Below, one piece after another: positions 32,926 through 45,800 of a DNA stretch of 64,000 bases (positions are counted from its first letter, which is position 1; every line of letters begins with the position of its first letter). Location of the stretch: contig JAPMOS010000025.1 of the NCBI GenBank assembly GCA_027972325.1, forward strand, positions 1 to 64,000, in the 5' to 3' direction. This DNA comes from Paratrimastix pyriformis (taxonomy: Eukaryota > Preaxostyla > Paratrimastigidae). The translations under genes and the position numbers were made by a program. The notes beneath the pieces are model-generated. The model searched no databases. It was not told the DNA's origin and saw only the letters and a list, made by a program, of their open reading frames with translations.

Positions 32926-34732
32926 ATGGCCACCTCGACTACTGGGCATCCCCACCTGACTGTGGTTCAAGGTACAGTTTCGGGCGTTCATGCATATTCC
33001 CAGGAAGAGAAGACAGCCTTCGTTGAGTACCTGAATCTCCGATTGGCCGGCGATCCCGATCTTGCCAGCCTGCTCCCCATTCCGAGCGATGGCGAGGAAC
33101 TGTTCCGCGTTGTTGGCAATGGTATCCTCCTCTGGTCTGCTTGCAATTATCTTCTTCTGCATTTCTAACTTTGGATATTTTTTCTCCGGCTCCTCTGACC
33201 TTTCTCATTGTGTGTTCCCCCAATTCAGCAAGCTTGTGAACAACACGAAGCCCGGCACCATTGAGGAGCGTTTCATCAACAAGAAGCCTCGCCTCTCGGT
33301 CTTCGAAATCCATGAGAACCTCAACCTCGCGTTGAACAGTGCTAAGGCCATTGGTTGCTCCCTGATCAACATCGGCGCTGTTGATATGATCGAAGGCCGT
33401 CCCCACCTTGTCCTGGCGTTGATTTGGCAACTGATGCGGGTCTGAGCTTTCGCTTTCACATCCCCACGTTTTTCTGATTTTTTTTGTCTTTGATAGCTTG
33501 GTATGACGAGCAAGATCAATCTCGTCGATCATCCCGAATTGTTCCGTCTGTTGGAGGAGGGTGAGTCCCTGGATACTTTCCGGAAGCAGCCCCCCGAAGC
33601 CATCCTGATGCGTTGGTTCAATTACCACCTGAGGAAGGCCAACCACCCCGCGACCCACGCGGTGACCAACTTCTCTTCTGATGTCAAGGACTCGATCAAC
33701 TACACCGTCCTGCTCCACCAAATCGCCCCTCAGCACTGCGACCTCTCCGGCCTGGACGAACCCAACCTGGAGGCCCGCGCCACCAAGGTTCTCGATGACT
33801 CTCTGAAGCTGGGTTGCCATCGTATCATTATGCCCCGCGACATCTGCTCGGGTAACTCCAAGTTGAACACGACTCTGGTTGCCGAACTCTTCAACGCCTG
33901 GCCTGCCCTTGAGCCCCCAGAAGATCTCAGCAAGCTCCAGGTGGTGATTGATGACGAGAACTCGGCCGAGAGCCGCGAGGAGCGGGCCTTCCGGAACTGG
34001 ATCAACAACCTCGGCATTGAGGGTAACATCAACAACCTGTTCACGGATCTGCAGGATGGTTTGATTCTCCTCCAGGTTATTGACCGCCTCCGCCCCGGCA
34101 AGATCAACTGGAGCCGTGTCAACCGAACTCCCAAGCTGATCTTCAAGAAGCACGAGAACACCAACTACGCCGTCCAGATGGCGCAGGAGCTTGGGTGCCG
34201 TGTTGTTGGGTTCGACGGCCGCAACATCACCGAGGGCAACAAGCTTTACACCCTTGCTCTGACCTGGCAACTGATGCGTTTCCATGTTCTCAACTTCCTG
34301 AAGGAGATGAGCGCTTCCTCTGGTGGCGGGCGCGAGATCACTGAGCAGGTTCTGGTCGAGATGATGAACAACAAGGTTGGCCCTTCGTTCTCCCTCCATT
34401 CTTCGATCTCATGTCGTGTGTGATCTGGTTAGCTTTCGGCTGCTGGGAAGCAAACTCGCATTCGCGACCTGCATGACCCCTCGCTGCAGACTGCCTTCCC
34501 TCTGCTCGACTTGGTTGCCGCCGTGGAACCCCGCGCCATCGATGAAAGTCTGATCCGCCGCTCCGACCCCCTGACTGCCGAAGACAAGACCTTCAATGCC
34601 AAGTATGCCATTGCTGCCGCACGGAAGATTGGGTGCGCCATCTTCTGCGTTCATGAGGATATCACCCAGGGGAAGGATAAGCTGATTATGACCTTCATCG
34701 CCCAGTGTCTTTCCGTGCAGAACCACCACTAA
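32926..34732 (+). CDS. Fimbrin/plastin, actin-bundling protein with four CH domains
   Basis: Exons 32926-33134, 33229-33439, 33497-34375 and 34433-34732 sum to exactly 533 codons. Four calponin-homology domains in two actin-binding pairs are readable against yeast Sac6: [17 protein letters not shown] and [15 protein letters not shown] (CH1), [16 protein letters not shown] (CH2), [18 protein letters not shown] (CH3), and [16 protein letters not shown] to the end (CH4). It should cross-link F-actin into tight bundles. The protein starts about 25 residues before CH1, so the two EF-hands usual at the N terminus are missing, and the stretch upstream shows no exon for them. Codon use is less GC-biased than in neighbours, as expected for a highly expressed gene. 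Donors are GTCTGC, GTCTGA and GTTGGC. Confidence 0.93.
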
Positions 34733-35219
34733 GTGGCTCTGACTCGTTCATCTTGTTGATAATTGTACCTCCTTCGCTCTCCCATTCTACCTTGCTGCTG
34801 GGGAGGGCCGTTCGGGCCCCTCTTCTGCCTTACCGATCACCCTCGGTGAGAGTCCGCGTGTGAATACTGTGCTTTTCTATTCCTTCTCTTTTTTTGGTGT
34901 ACTTTTTATCTCCGCGGTCTGAGGACCCGAACAGGGCGAATAACTCGCGCGAACTTGTGCCGGGGGAGTCTCAGGGGGAGGGGGGTCAGGAGGGCCTCTG
35001 TGCTGAGGGTCTCCCCAAACAACCGTTGCTGGCGGAGCAAGGCCCGGCTCTTGGAGGCGGGGTGTAAGCCATGGTGTTTTTCATTGTGGCCTGTTACCCC
35101 GTTAAGGATGGGAGCGATCAAGACAACCGTTGCGGCACAAAAGACGCTCTTCAATCGGGAATAAAAAAAAGAAGGACAGCAGTGGGGGGGAGGGGGGAAT
35201 GGGGGGAAAGGCCGGGCGG
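34733..35219. other. Convergent intergenic region
   Basis: 487 bp between the fimbrin and P4-ATPase stop codons, holding both 3' UTRs. No gene, and no repeat beyond short T runs. Confidence 0.6.
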
Positions 35220-36117
35220 CTAGCGGTCGAGGGTGCGCACGATGAGGTCGGGCGAGACGGGTCGCGAGGACGGCTTGGGGGTGAAGATGGCCTCCTCCTT
35301 GCTGAAGGCGTACCCCGAGTAGCCCGCCAGCGCTGCCCGCGGCACCCGCACACACCCGCAGCAGCGCCCGCACCCGCGGGAGGGGAGCCGAGACCGTCAA
35401 CACATAAGGTCGGCGAAAGAGGCGGGCGGGAGAGGCGCGATTGGAGAAGGCGAGAAGGCGAGAAGGGAAAGGAGGCGATTCGGCCCGGGGGCAGCAGAGG
35501 AGGCAGCAGGGGGGCATCGGGCGGGACGGACGGCCACGGGCGGGCCTGGCGGCCCCGGTGCCTGCGAACCAGTCGCTGGTGCCGTAGTACTGGCACAGCA
35601 CTGCCCCGCCCCCCCACCACACCCCGCACCCGCACCCGCACCCGCACCCGCACCCGCACCCGCACCCGCACCCGCACCCGCACCCGCACCCGCACCCGCA
35701 CCCGCACCCGCACCCGCACCCGCACCCGCACCCGCCGCCCCCACCACCACAGGAGGAGAGCGACCGACGAAGAAGAAGAGGAACAGGGAGAATGAGGGGC
35801 GGGGCGCGAATGCCGGGGGGGGGGGGGGGGGGAAGCATGGCGAGGAGGCAGCGGCTGGTCCGAGGGGCTGGGGCGGCTGGGGCGGCTGCGGACGCTTGTC
35901 CTCGTCGCTGGGCAGCTCGTCCCGCTTGGAGGAGAGCTTCTCCCGGAGCACCTCCGTCACCGAGGGCCACAGCTGGCGCTTCATGCGCGTGCGTGCATTT
36001 CCGGAAAGAGTACCAAGGCGATGGGGGGAGAGAGAGAGAGAGAGAGAGAGAGAGTCTTGGGTGATTTCGGTCTTTCTCGTGTTCCCTTTTACGGGCCCCG
36101 GTGGCTCGGTTTTCGGA

Positions 36118-36152
<35 letters not shown>

Positions 36153-36628
36153 GACTAGCGGTAGGCGTACGAGGGCAGCAGGCACACGACGGGGGTGATG
36201 AGGATGTAGAGCCAGAAGGTCACCGAGACGAAGTTCATCTGGAAGGTGAAGTAGCTGGCGCTCGAGGAGGGGAAGAACATGGCGCTCCACACCAGGGCCA
36301 CCAGGAACCAGCAAACCACCGAGCCCACCGTGAAGAGCACGTGGAAGAAGGTCCAGTAGCTGCGCAACATGAGCATGAGCATGAACATGCGCATGAGCGT
36401 GAGGGCGAGTGCGTGTGTGTGGAGCAAAGCGGCTGATCCATCGGACAGGAAGGGTCTCCAATGACGCACAGCTTGAACGAACTTGGGGCCGGTGGCGAAC
36501 AAGAATCACAAAATGATGACGAACTCGCAAAAAATCAAACACAGACACCCACAGGTGTGAGTGTGAGTGTGAGCGTGAGCATGCGAAGGCGAGGCGGGGG
36601 TCGCATCATCGCAATCCGCGGGCAGGGC

Positions 36629-36659
<31 letters not shown>

Positions 36660-36859
36660 GGACTTGTACTCGAAGCAGAGCTTGATGGAGACGGTGATCA
36701 CCGAGCATGTGTACATGGCGTTGCCCCAGCACCACATGTCCTGCTGGGTGCCGTTGGGGAAGACCGCGTCGGCGATCATGAAGTAGGCCATGAAGAAGAT
36801 CACCGCGCTGCTGTACACACCCTCGAGCAGCCACACCACAAACAGCCACGCGTTCATCT

Positions 36860-36890
<31 letters not shown>

Positions 36891-37616
36891 CGATGGAGAT
36901 GGAGAAAGGGATGGCGTGAGCGTGAGACACCCACCGGCCATGGGGAGGCCAGGGGGCGGGGGAGGCGGGGGCGTCGGGCGGACGGCGCTCTTCTGCTGGC
37001 TGGCCACGTAGACGGCGGGGTGCTTGAGGATGTGCAGCTGGTGCAGATCTGCCCGTCCGAGGCGAGGCGGTCCCCACAACAGCAGCGGTACGGGATGGGG
37101 ATGTGGACAGATCGGCGTGGGGGGGGGGGGGGGGGGGGGGATGGGGGCGCGGACCCTGGTCGGAGATGCCGTGGATGGCGATGGGGATGAGCGTGTAGAC
37201 GGCGTTGTAGGTGGCGATGTAGATCGAGTCGAAGATGGTCTGCCCCACGCCCCAGCGTCCCACGACCCCCCATGCGCCCGTGAGGCCGCATCCCCCGGCG
37301 ATGGAGGCGGGGGGTGGGGGCGGGGGAGCGGGGGAGAGGGGGGCGGACCTGGCCCGAGAAGCCGTTGAAGAAGACGTACCAGAAGAGGGTCAGGCAGAAG
37401 GTCAGGTTCTTGTAGAACGAGTACAGGATCACCTTGCAGATGCGGTAGTAGCTCCACCGCCCTGGGGGCACAACAACCCGCCAGCCCGCCAGCCCGCCAG
37501 CCCCCGCATATGCCCAACAGGCGCCCGCGCCCCGCCCGCACAACCGCGCAGCCAAGAGCGGTCAGGAACAAGGGCCTCTCGATGGCAGGTGGGCAGGGGC
37601 AGGAGTGGGCAGGGGT

Positions 37617-37672
<56 letters not shown>

Positions 37673-37797
37673 GGACCGTGGATGAGGAGCAGCCGCAGCA
37701 GGAAGCGGAACTGGGCCACGGCGTAGTCGCTGCTCATGACGGCCTGCATGCCCTCCTGCCCGCTGATCCCGACCCCTGCGGTGGTGGGCCCGACACC

Positions 37798-37850
<53 letters not shown>

Positions 37851-37915
37851 GCACAGACAGCACAGACAGCACAGACAGCACAGACAGCACAGACAGCACA
37901 GACAGCACAGACAGC

Positions 37916-37982
<67 letters not shown>

Positions 37983-38116
37983 GCCAGACAGCCAGACAGC
38001 CAGACAGCCAGACAGACAGCCAGCCAGACAGCCAGACAGCCAGACAGCCAGACAGACAGACAGACAGACAGACAGACAGCACAGACAGCACAGACAGCAC
38101 AGACAGCACAGACAGC

Positions 38117-38167
<51 letters not shown>

Positions 38168-38238
38168 GCCAGCCAGACAGCCAGACAGCCAGACAGCCAG
38201 ACAGACAGCCAGACAGACAGCCAGACAGCCAGACAGCC

Positions 38239-38307
<69 letters not shown>

Positions 38308-41300
38308 GCCGACCGAGCGAGGACAGCCAGGAGAGGAGAGGCGTCAGGGAAGGGCGCTGATCGAGGGGGCGGCCACGCCACCATCCGCCGCTGCTGTCGT
38401 GGGGTGGAAGGAAAGGGGGTGCTGGCAGGAAGGGGGTGCTGGAGGCGGACCCACGTGGGCCCGCTGGATCATGTTGACGTCGTTGGCGCCGTCGCCGATG
38501 GCCAGGGTGAGGGCCCCGGTGTTCTCCTTGACCAGGGCCACCACGTCGCCCTTCTGGGCGGGCGAGACCCGGCAGCAGATGACCACGCGGCACTTCTGGG
38601 CGAACTCGAGCAGGTCCAGCTTGAGGTCCTCCTGCAGGCAGAAGGACAGGGCCTTGCCCTCGATGACCATGGCCAGGTCCATGTTGGTCGTGTCGATGGT
38701 GGAGAAGTGCTTGCGCAGCTCGGCCAGCTGGCGCCGGATGGGGGCCTTCTCCTGGCCGAAGATCAGCACCATCTGCGAGCTGGTCGTCAGCAGGTTGCAG
38801 GCCAGCCCGATGTTGATGGCCGTCTCCTGCTTGTCGCCCGTCAGCACCCAGATCTTGAGGCCGGCCTTGCGCAGGTAGGAGATGGTCTCGGGGACGCCCT
38901 CCTGCAGCTTGTCCTCGATGGCGGTGGCCCCGAGGAGAAGCAGATTCTGCTCGATCTCGTTCGAGAGCTTGTCGACCTCGATCTTCCGGGAGTCCCCCAC
39001 CAGGTTCATGGCCGCCTCGTAGCGGGCGAACCAGGCCGCGAACTCGGGCTCGGGGATGTCCCGGTAGCCGACCACCAGCGTCCGCAGGCCCTCCGCCGCG
39101 AAGCCCTCCAGGTGCTCGCGGGTGGCGGTCAGGATGGGGCTGCCAGGGGCCAGCCGGGGCAGGATCATCGTGTCGGCGCCCTTGGTCCAGATCGTGTACC
39201 GCCCTGCAGACACCGCCCCCCCGCCCCCAGGCAGACCCGCAACAAACGGACGCTCGTGAGGCGCCAAGACGACCCCCGGGGGGGAGCATGGAGCATGCAT
39301 GGAGCACGGAGAGCATGGAGCGGGTCGGCAGGGGGGCAGGCCGAGGGACCCTGCGAGTAGGTGATGACCGAGTTGCGCTTGCGGTCCGAGTCGAACTCCA
39401 GCACGCAGCGCACCTCGAACTCCACGTCCTGCCCCAGCAGGCTCACCACGATCGAGCTGGCGCGCTTGGTCTGCGCCGGGCGGGGTCGGGTGCGGGTGCC
39501 GGGGGGCGGGGGATGGAGGATGGGGGCATGGGCAGGGGATGTGGGCATGGGCGGGGCATGGGGGCATGGGCGGGGAATGGGGTGAGGGCGGTGCTGGGCG
39601 GACGTGGAAGTAGAAGCCCTGCTGGGCGGCGGCCTTGACGAGGGCCCCTTCATCGGGCGAGGCCGCCTTGTATGTGACTGTGCCCACGCCCAGCCACAGC
39701 AGGGGGGGAGGGGGGGGGACCGGAAGGGGAGTGAAACGCATGGGAGGGGAAGGGGAGGGGAAGGGGACCGGAAGGGGAGTGAAACGCAGGGGAGTGAAAC
39801 GCAGGGGAGGGGCGAATGGGAAGGGGGGCGGACCCATGACGTCGCGGCCGCCCGGGCAGGGGAGCCGGTTCTGGGGGTGGGAGGCCTCCTCGGGGATGCA
39901 GGTGTGGCAGATGGCCAGCAGCTGGAAGAACTGCCGCAGCATCTGCGCCTGGGGGCTGCCCGCGAAGAGGTCCGCCTTGACCCGGTCGTCCTCGAAGCCG
40001 CGCCCCGTCTGCAGCCCACGGCCCACCCCATCCACCCAGAGCAGCAGACAGTCAGGACCGGGACAACGGGCGGGCGGGGGAGGCGGTCCGCCGAAGAGCG
40101 GAGGGAGGGTCGGAATGTGGTGGCGGGGCCAGTTGGGGGCGCGAGCGCGGACGGGGCGGGCGCCGAGGTTGCCCTCGCGCCTCATCTGGGAGGCCCGGAT
40201 CTCGGAGATGCCCTGCCCGTAGGCGACCCCGCCCACGGAGCACTTGAAGAACTCCATCAGGTTGCGGGTCAGGGTGCCCGTCTTGTCGGAGAAGATGTAC
40301 TCGATCTGCCCGCCCGCCCGCCGCGCCACCCCGCCCATCGGCCCCGCCAAAACCCCCCCAATGAGTGGGATCGAACTCGCCCCCCCAATGAGGGAGATCG
40401 AACTGGCCCCCCCAATGAGGGAGATCGAACTGGCCCCCCCAATGAGTGGGATCGAACTGGCCCCCCCAATGAGTGAGATCGAACTGGCCCCCCTTCCCCC
40501 CTATGAGGGAGATCGAACTGGCCCCCCTTCCCCCCTATGAGGGAGATCGAACTCGCCCCCCCTCGGGGGGGTCCAGGACGCGAAGGCTGGCGTGGCGACC
40601 TGGCCGAGCTCCTCGTTGAGGTTGGATGTGCGCGCGTTGGCGGCCGTGTTGGAGCCGACGTCGTAGATGGCCAGGTCGGCGTTGATCAGCGAGGCCTGGA
40701 CCAGCTTGACCACCTCCATGGTCACGTACAGCGAGATGGGGATCAGGATGTTGAACAGGATGACGAAGGTCAGCGCGCTCCGGAAGCCCGATCCGACCCC
40801 CGTCAGCCAGATCAGGTCGCTGCCCTCCCACAGCCGCAGGTACCAGTGGTCGTCCCAGTTGGCCGACTGCGCCCCCGCCCAGCCCCGTCCCGCCGGCCAG
40901 CAGCAGCAGCAACAACAACAAACACCGACAAGAACAAACAAGAACAGAGTGGTGAGTCGGTGCACTGGGGAGCTCAACCGGCTTTGCCGTGGCTGGGCGG
41001 GCGGGGAGGGCTGACGGACGGTCCAGATGCCGTTGGCGATGGCGCAGAAGAGAACCAGGGCCCCCAGGGCCGCGAAGAGGATCAGCAGCAGCTTGTTCAG
41101 CAGCCGCTCCAGGTTGGAGCGCTTCGAGGGGGCCTTGCTGCGCCCCCCCAACCGCCAACCCGCCAACCGCCAACCACAACCGGCAATTCCATCCGCAGGC
41201 CCACACAAAATGCCGAGGGCAGCCGATCAGGACGGACGAGCCGAGAGGGGGGCGCGCACGTGTGTGTGGGGGTGGCGGCGGCCGGGGGGGTCCGGGGGCC

Positions 41301-42823
41301 GGGGGGCATGGGCGCGGGCCTGGAGTTCTTCATGATCTTGGACTCGTGGCCGGTGTAGGTGACCAGCCCGTAGATGAAGGCCGTGTTGCGCAGCGAGCAG
41401 GCCTGGCCGGGGCGTCCATGATGATGGATGATGGATGATGGATGATGATGAAGGGGGCGGCGGCCTGGCCATGGGGGGGCGGCGGCCTGGCCATGGGGGG
41501 GCGGGGGCGGGGGCGGACCCGGAGCACGAGGTTCTTGGTGTCGAGCGAGAAGCGGTGGGCCTCGCTGAACTGGGTGGCCTCGAGCGCGAGGGACCCCGAG
41601 AAGTGGTACAGGTCCTTGTTGGGCAACTCGACCGACGCCGCCCCTGCGCCCGGGTCCCGCCAAGAGGAGCCAGAGAGAAATATGAGCAGGGGATGCTCCT
41701 GATGGCGAGGGGTGCGACGGGGGGGAGCGACCCACCGACCGCGGAGGGCGGAGAGCTCGCGCATGTTCTGGAAGCGGTAGGTGCCCGCGCAGCTGTTCAT
41801 GGTCTTCAGGTTGGTCTCGCTGCCCCCCCGCCATCCCCCGCCACCCGCAGGCCGCCACCGCACCGCCGCACATCCATCATCCCCCAGACCATCCATCACG
41901 GAAAATGAGAATCTTGGAGGTGTGACGGGTGGGAGGTGTGACGGGTGGGAGGTGTGACGGGTGGGAGGTGTGACGGGTGGGAGGTGCGACGGGTGGGAGG
42001 TGTGACGGGTGGGAGGTGTTGCGGTTGCGGTTGCGGTAGCGGTAGTTGTGGGTGCGGTAGTTGTGGTAGTTGTGGTGGTGCGAGCTGCCGGGGCGGACCC
42101 GTCGAGGTTGGTGGTCTCGACGTAGCAGTTGCCCTGCTCGAAGCTGGTCGACAGGAGAATCATGTCCGCGGGGAAGTACTCGTCGCACTTCACCTTGAGG
42201 ATATCACCCACCTGGACGTGTCGCCACTGGGTGGTCTCCTCCCGGCCATCCACAACCCGGATGCACTTCTTGGCGTTCAGCTGCCGGTCCGATTGGTACC
42301 GCCGCTGTTCAACACAAGAATAGAGATGTGACTGCGCCCAGCACCGAAGCAGACCAGGTCTTCGATTGCCTCCTTGACGGCAGTGACAGAGAGCACAAGG
42401 GCGAGCGGGACGATGGACGTCGCGGGAGATGTGGGTGAAACCGTGGGAATACACTGAAACCAGAGGACGTTGATATTAAGCAGCAAATTGTAAGATGTAC
42501 AGACTTGGAAAATGGCAATCAACAAAAAGTAAAAGTTGGCGAGACGCCGAAATTGCTCAAATAGATTCACAAAAAGAAAAGTTGCAAGTGAATACTACAA
42601 ACGAGCGTAGAAAAGAATCACTCGATGTTTGGGTTTCTCCGAGACAGAGACAGACTTTAGTGGTCTTGATGCGGTTGTGAAGGAACTTTTCGGGTTGAGG
42701 AGAGGTTCCAACCAGAAAATTGCGTTTTGGCTCTTCTTTTGGCTTGCCGTCCTCCCCTATCTGTTTTGAGGGGATCCCCTGAGAGGCAGGGGGCACCTCC
42801 TTCTGGGCAGATGGGGCAGTCAT
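35220..42823 (-). CDS. P4-ATPase aminophospholipid flippase (ATP8A/Drs2 type)
   Basis: 23 exons: 42823-42656, 42594-42505, 42453-42355, 42304-42099, 41819-41740, 41643-41519, 41402-41320, 41137-41020, 40866-40600, 40305-40153, 40008-39834, 39677-39604, 39470-39350, 39203-38451, 37775-37677, 37461-37349, 37239-37155, 37048-36984, 36857-36664, 36359-36156, 35978-35894, 35600-35532, 35332-35220; about 1,180 residues. It flips phosphatidylserine or phosphatidylethanolamine to the cytosolic leaflet. Motifs: [15 protein letters not shown] (TM1), TTNLDGETNLK, the phosphorylation site [37 protein letters not shown] and [11 protein letters not shown], then six C-terminal membrane spans. Eighteen of 22 donors are GTCCGC, GTCTGT or one-base neighbours; one is GCCCGC. 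The junction 36156 to 35978 is off by one frame. The largest intron (675 nt) is a GACA repeat. Confidence 0.93.
35630..35735. repeat. CGCACC hexamer repeat in P4-ATPase intron
   Basis: About 17 CGCACC units (GGTGCG in the gene sense) in the intron at 35601-35893. Confidence 0.85.
36630..36658 (-). repeat. 29-nt C run (gene sense) in P4-ATPase intron
   Basis: G run on the + strand, starting a few bases after the donor of the intron at 36360-36663. Similar runs lie at 36860-36890, abutting the CAG acceptor before exon 36857, and at 37119-37140. Confidence 0.9.
37617..37672. repeat. GGCT tetranucleotide repeat
   Basis: About 14 GGCT units just downstream (gene sense) of the donor in the P4-ATPase intron at 37462-37676. 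Confidence 0.85.
37797..38308. repeat. GACA-type satellite, about 510 bp
   Basis: GACA tetramers interspersed with GCACAGACA and GCCAGACA variants form higher-order blocks that repeat about twice. The array fills the P4-ATPase intron at 37776-38450. All six frames stay mostly open because the array lacks stops, but flanking exons encode contiguous flippase sequence (NMIQRAHV then GVGISG). Confidence 0.92.
40370..40560. repeat. 27-30 bp tandem repeat in P4-ATPase intron
   Basis: Seven imperfect copies built on AATGAGNGAGATCGAACTGG and a C run, in the intron at 40306-40599. Confidence 0.85.
41935..42024. repeat. 16-bp tandem repeat in P4-ATPase intron
   Basis: About six copies of GTGGGAGGTGTGACGG in the intron at 41820-42098. 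Confidence 0.85.
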
Positions 42824-42863
42824 AATAACCGCAGGTGGTGAGCCGCTAACTCTCTATTTAAAC
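42824..42863. promoter_or_regulatory. 40-bp divergent promoter (P4-ATPase / CASC1)
   Basis: The two start codons face outward with only 40 bp between them. A TATTTAAA sequence at 42855-42862 abuts the CASC1 start codon. Either 5' UTRs are almost absent or transcription starts inside the opposite gene. Confidence 0.55.
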
Positions 42864-45800
42864 ATGCCCGAAAAAAAGAAGAAGAAGTCCAAGAAGCAGT
42901 TGGAAAAGGAACGCCAAGAAGAACTGGCACGCATTGCCGAAGAAGAGGCTCGCCTTGCTCGGGAAGGTTTGTGCTTCACTCCGACCGAGCAGCTTCAGTC
43001 AGCCATGCAGCTGCCGAGGCGGAACGCATCCGCAAGGAACGGGAAGAGGAAGAACGTAAGGCGCGTGAAGCGGCATTGGCTAAGGCCATTGCTGAAGTCT
43101 GTTCGGCCCTCAATTCCTCGCATAACTAACACAATCGGCCGCCGCCCTCAGGAAAAAGCCCGGCTGGAGGAAGAGGGCATGAATGTAGAAACGTTTCGTG
43201 ACCTTCGCGAGCACAAGTTCCAATCTGAAATTAGACTCCTGCAGAACCACGAAAGTGTCTGCGTCGCTCCCTTCGGTCATTCCACCATTTCCCACTGGCC
43301 TCCTGTCTGGGCTCAGTGGGTGGATTACGTGGAATGCAGCCGAGAGCCCAAGGCCCGGGTCATGTCCGAGGTGCAGACGTTCCTGTCTGTGCTGCGGGAG
43401 AAGAGCCCCGCCGACCCGGCCGAGGTCGTGGATGACCTCTCCGTCACTGAGAAGGTCCGACCCCCGACCCCCGACCCCCGACCCCCGACCCCGACCCCCG
43501 ACCCCCGACCCCCGACCCCCGACCCCCGACCCCCGACCCCCGACCCCCGACCCCCGACCCCCGACCCCGACCCCATTCCATTTTGATGTGGCGCTGTCCA
43601 GTTGATCCAACACCTGCTCGAGCTGGCCCACGAGGCCCGCATCCAGCGCAACCCGGCCCTGGCCGATGAGCGCCTGTCCGCGGCCTCCCGCCCTCGCAGC
43701 CTCCCCCACCCGCCCTCGCAGCCTCCCCACCCGCCCTCGCAGCCTCCCCACCCGCCCTCGCAGCCTCCCCACCCGCCCTCGCAGCCTCCCTCACCGCCCG
43801 TGGCTGCCGCCCCTTCCTCGCCTCATCACGCCCCTCTGTCTTGACCCGCTCCTGTGCTGGCGGGGGGGGGGGGGGGGGGGGGCGTGCGTGAGGCTGGTGA
43901 GCTGCGGGCCGAGAGCCGCCTCAACGAGATGACCGCCGGCTACCTGCACCGGGCCGAGGAGGTCGCCCAGCAGCTGGCCGCCGCCGCCCAGCAGGCCGCC
44001 CTGGAGGCCCAGCAGAGCGGCACCCTGCAGAACCTGGTGGCCAAGAGCACCGAGGTGGTCGAGGCCCGGGCGGCCCTCTGCGCATACGCCCTCTGGGTCA
44101 ACCTCAACAAGCAATTCAAGTCTGGCCTCCTCCCCCCCCTCCCCCCTCCCCCCCTCCCTCCCCCCCCAGGCCCATCCAGGCCCATCCCCACGCCGCCTTT
44201 CTCCCTCCTGGGCCCTGCCGGGCCTCCATCCCTCCCGCTGCTTGCTGCCCGGCTCTCGTCTCACCACCGCGTTCGGGCTGTGGCTGCCGGGTGTTGGGGG
44301 ACCTGGGGGGCGCGGGTGCAGGACGAAGAAGATCGAGTTCCCCGAGGTGGGCATGACGGCCACCTTCAGCAAGGCCCTGTCCAGCATGGGGTTCGCCTTC
44401 CGGTACCTCTTCCTCGAGCACCACCCCTTCGAGGACGAGCCCGACATGACCGCCCTCCCCATCGTCCGTCCGCCCGCACTCCCGCGCACGCACGCCCGGC
44501 GACCATCCCGGGGCGGGGGTTGGCCCATCGTTGGGCCGGGCGAGCCACGCCACTGCCCTCACTCGCCGCCTTCCTCCTCCTCCCCCTCCCCTCCCCCTCC
44601 CCTCCCTCCCTCCCCTCCCCTCCTCCCCCCCAATCACTTGCCCGTTTCGGGATGCAGGGCGGGGTGCACAACTCGAACTGCTTCAGCTGCCGCCCCGTCG
44701 TACTCCATCAAGCGGTGGTCCATCCGCCAGGGTCCGCGGCTCCCGCCCGCCTCATCTCGCCCCGCCTCCTGCCCAACCCCTCGGGGCCGACCATGCGGAC
44801 GCTCATGCCCCGTTCCCGGCAGTGACGCCCCTCTACAAGTCGGTGGCCCCCTTCCCCTACGTGGCCACCACCACCGCCGGTCCGCCTCCCCTCCCTCATC
44901 CTCCCTGGCGTGTCTGTTGTGGCTGCTGCCGGGGCGGCCGTCTCATCGTCGTCTTGGGGGTGTGACTGTTGTGGCTGCTGCCGGGGCGGCCGGTTTTGGG
45001 GTCACCCTCGGGACGCCAGCCATCTCATCGTCGTCTTGGGGCGCGGGGGCGGGGATGATGGCGGAGCAGCCAAGGGCGACGGAGGCGACCCGGCTGCAGC
45101 TGCCCCCACACCCGGGGCGGCCCCTGCCGGGGGCGCGTCATCGGCTGCCACCGGCCAACCGACCCCCCACCCGGCGGCCCCAGCCGAGGGCCCGGCGGCC
45201 GCCCAGGGTCCCGATGGGACCCCGACCCCCACCCAAACCCCTGCCGCCGTCCGTGCCGCCACCACCACACACATCCCTGCCCCCAGGCGTGGGCACGGGG
45301 GCACGGGGGCACGGCGGCACGGGGGCACGGCGGCACGGGGCACGGCGGCACGGCGGCACGGCGGCACGGCGGCACGGGGGCACGGGGGCACGGGGGCACG
45401 GGGGCACGGGGCACGGGGCACGGGGCACGGGGGCACGGGGGCACGGGGGCACTCAGATGCTCACCCGATGGCCCCACGCTTCCTGTTTGTGCAGGCGGCC
45501 CAGAAGAAGCAGGACCAGGCGCCCCTCCGTGTCCTACTCAAGGTCGCACACCCCCACTGCCCCCGTCGACACTGCGCCCATTCTGCCCTGCCCTGCCCTG
45601 CCCTGCCCTGCCCTGCCCTGCCCTGCCTGCCGACCCTCATTGGGCACCGGGGCGGCCCACGCGCAGGTTCCCCCGGGCGTCATCATCGCGCACGCCATCC
45701 TGGACCCTGATGCCCGCGAGGTCGGCCAGCCCTCCTCGCTCCCACCCCGTCGTCCCTGCCGCCCGCCCGCCCGCCCGCCCCTCCGCCTCGGCAGCGTGCC

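Noticed and set aside
37736-38384. Long Asp/Arg/Gln or Cys/Leu/Ser-rich frames over the GACA region, and a passing resemblance to a CRISPR array.
   Set aside because: Pure tandem repeat without spacers, inside the flippase intron, in a eukaryotic genome.
40370-40560. tRNA T-arm-like GATCGAACT motif repeated seven times.
   Set aside because: No acceptor stem, anticodon arm or D-arm around it; it is a 27-30 bp intronic tandem repeat.
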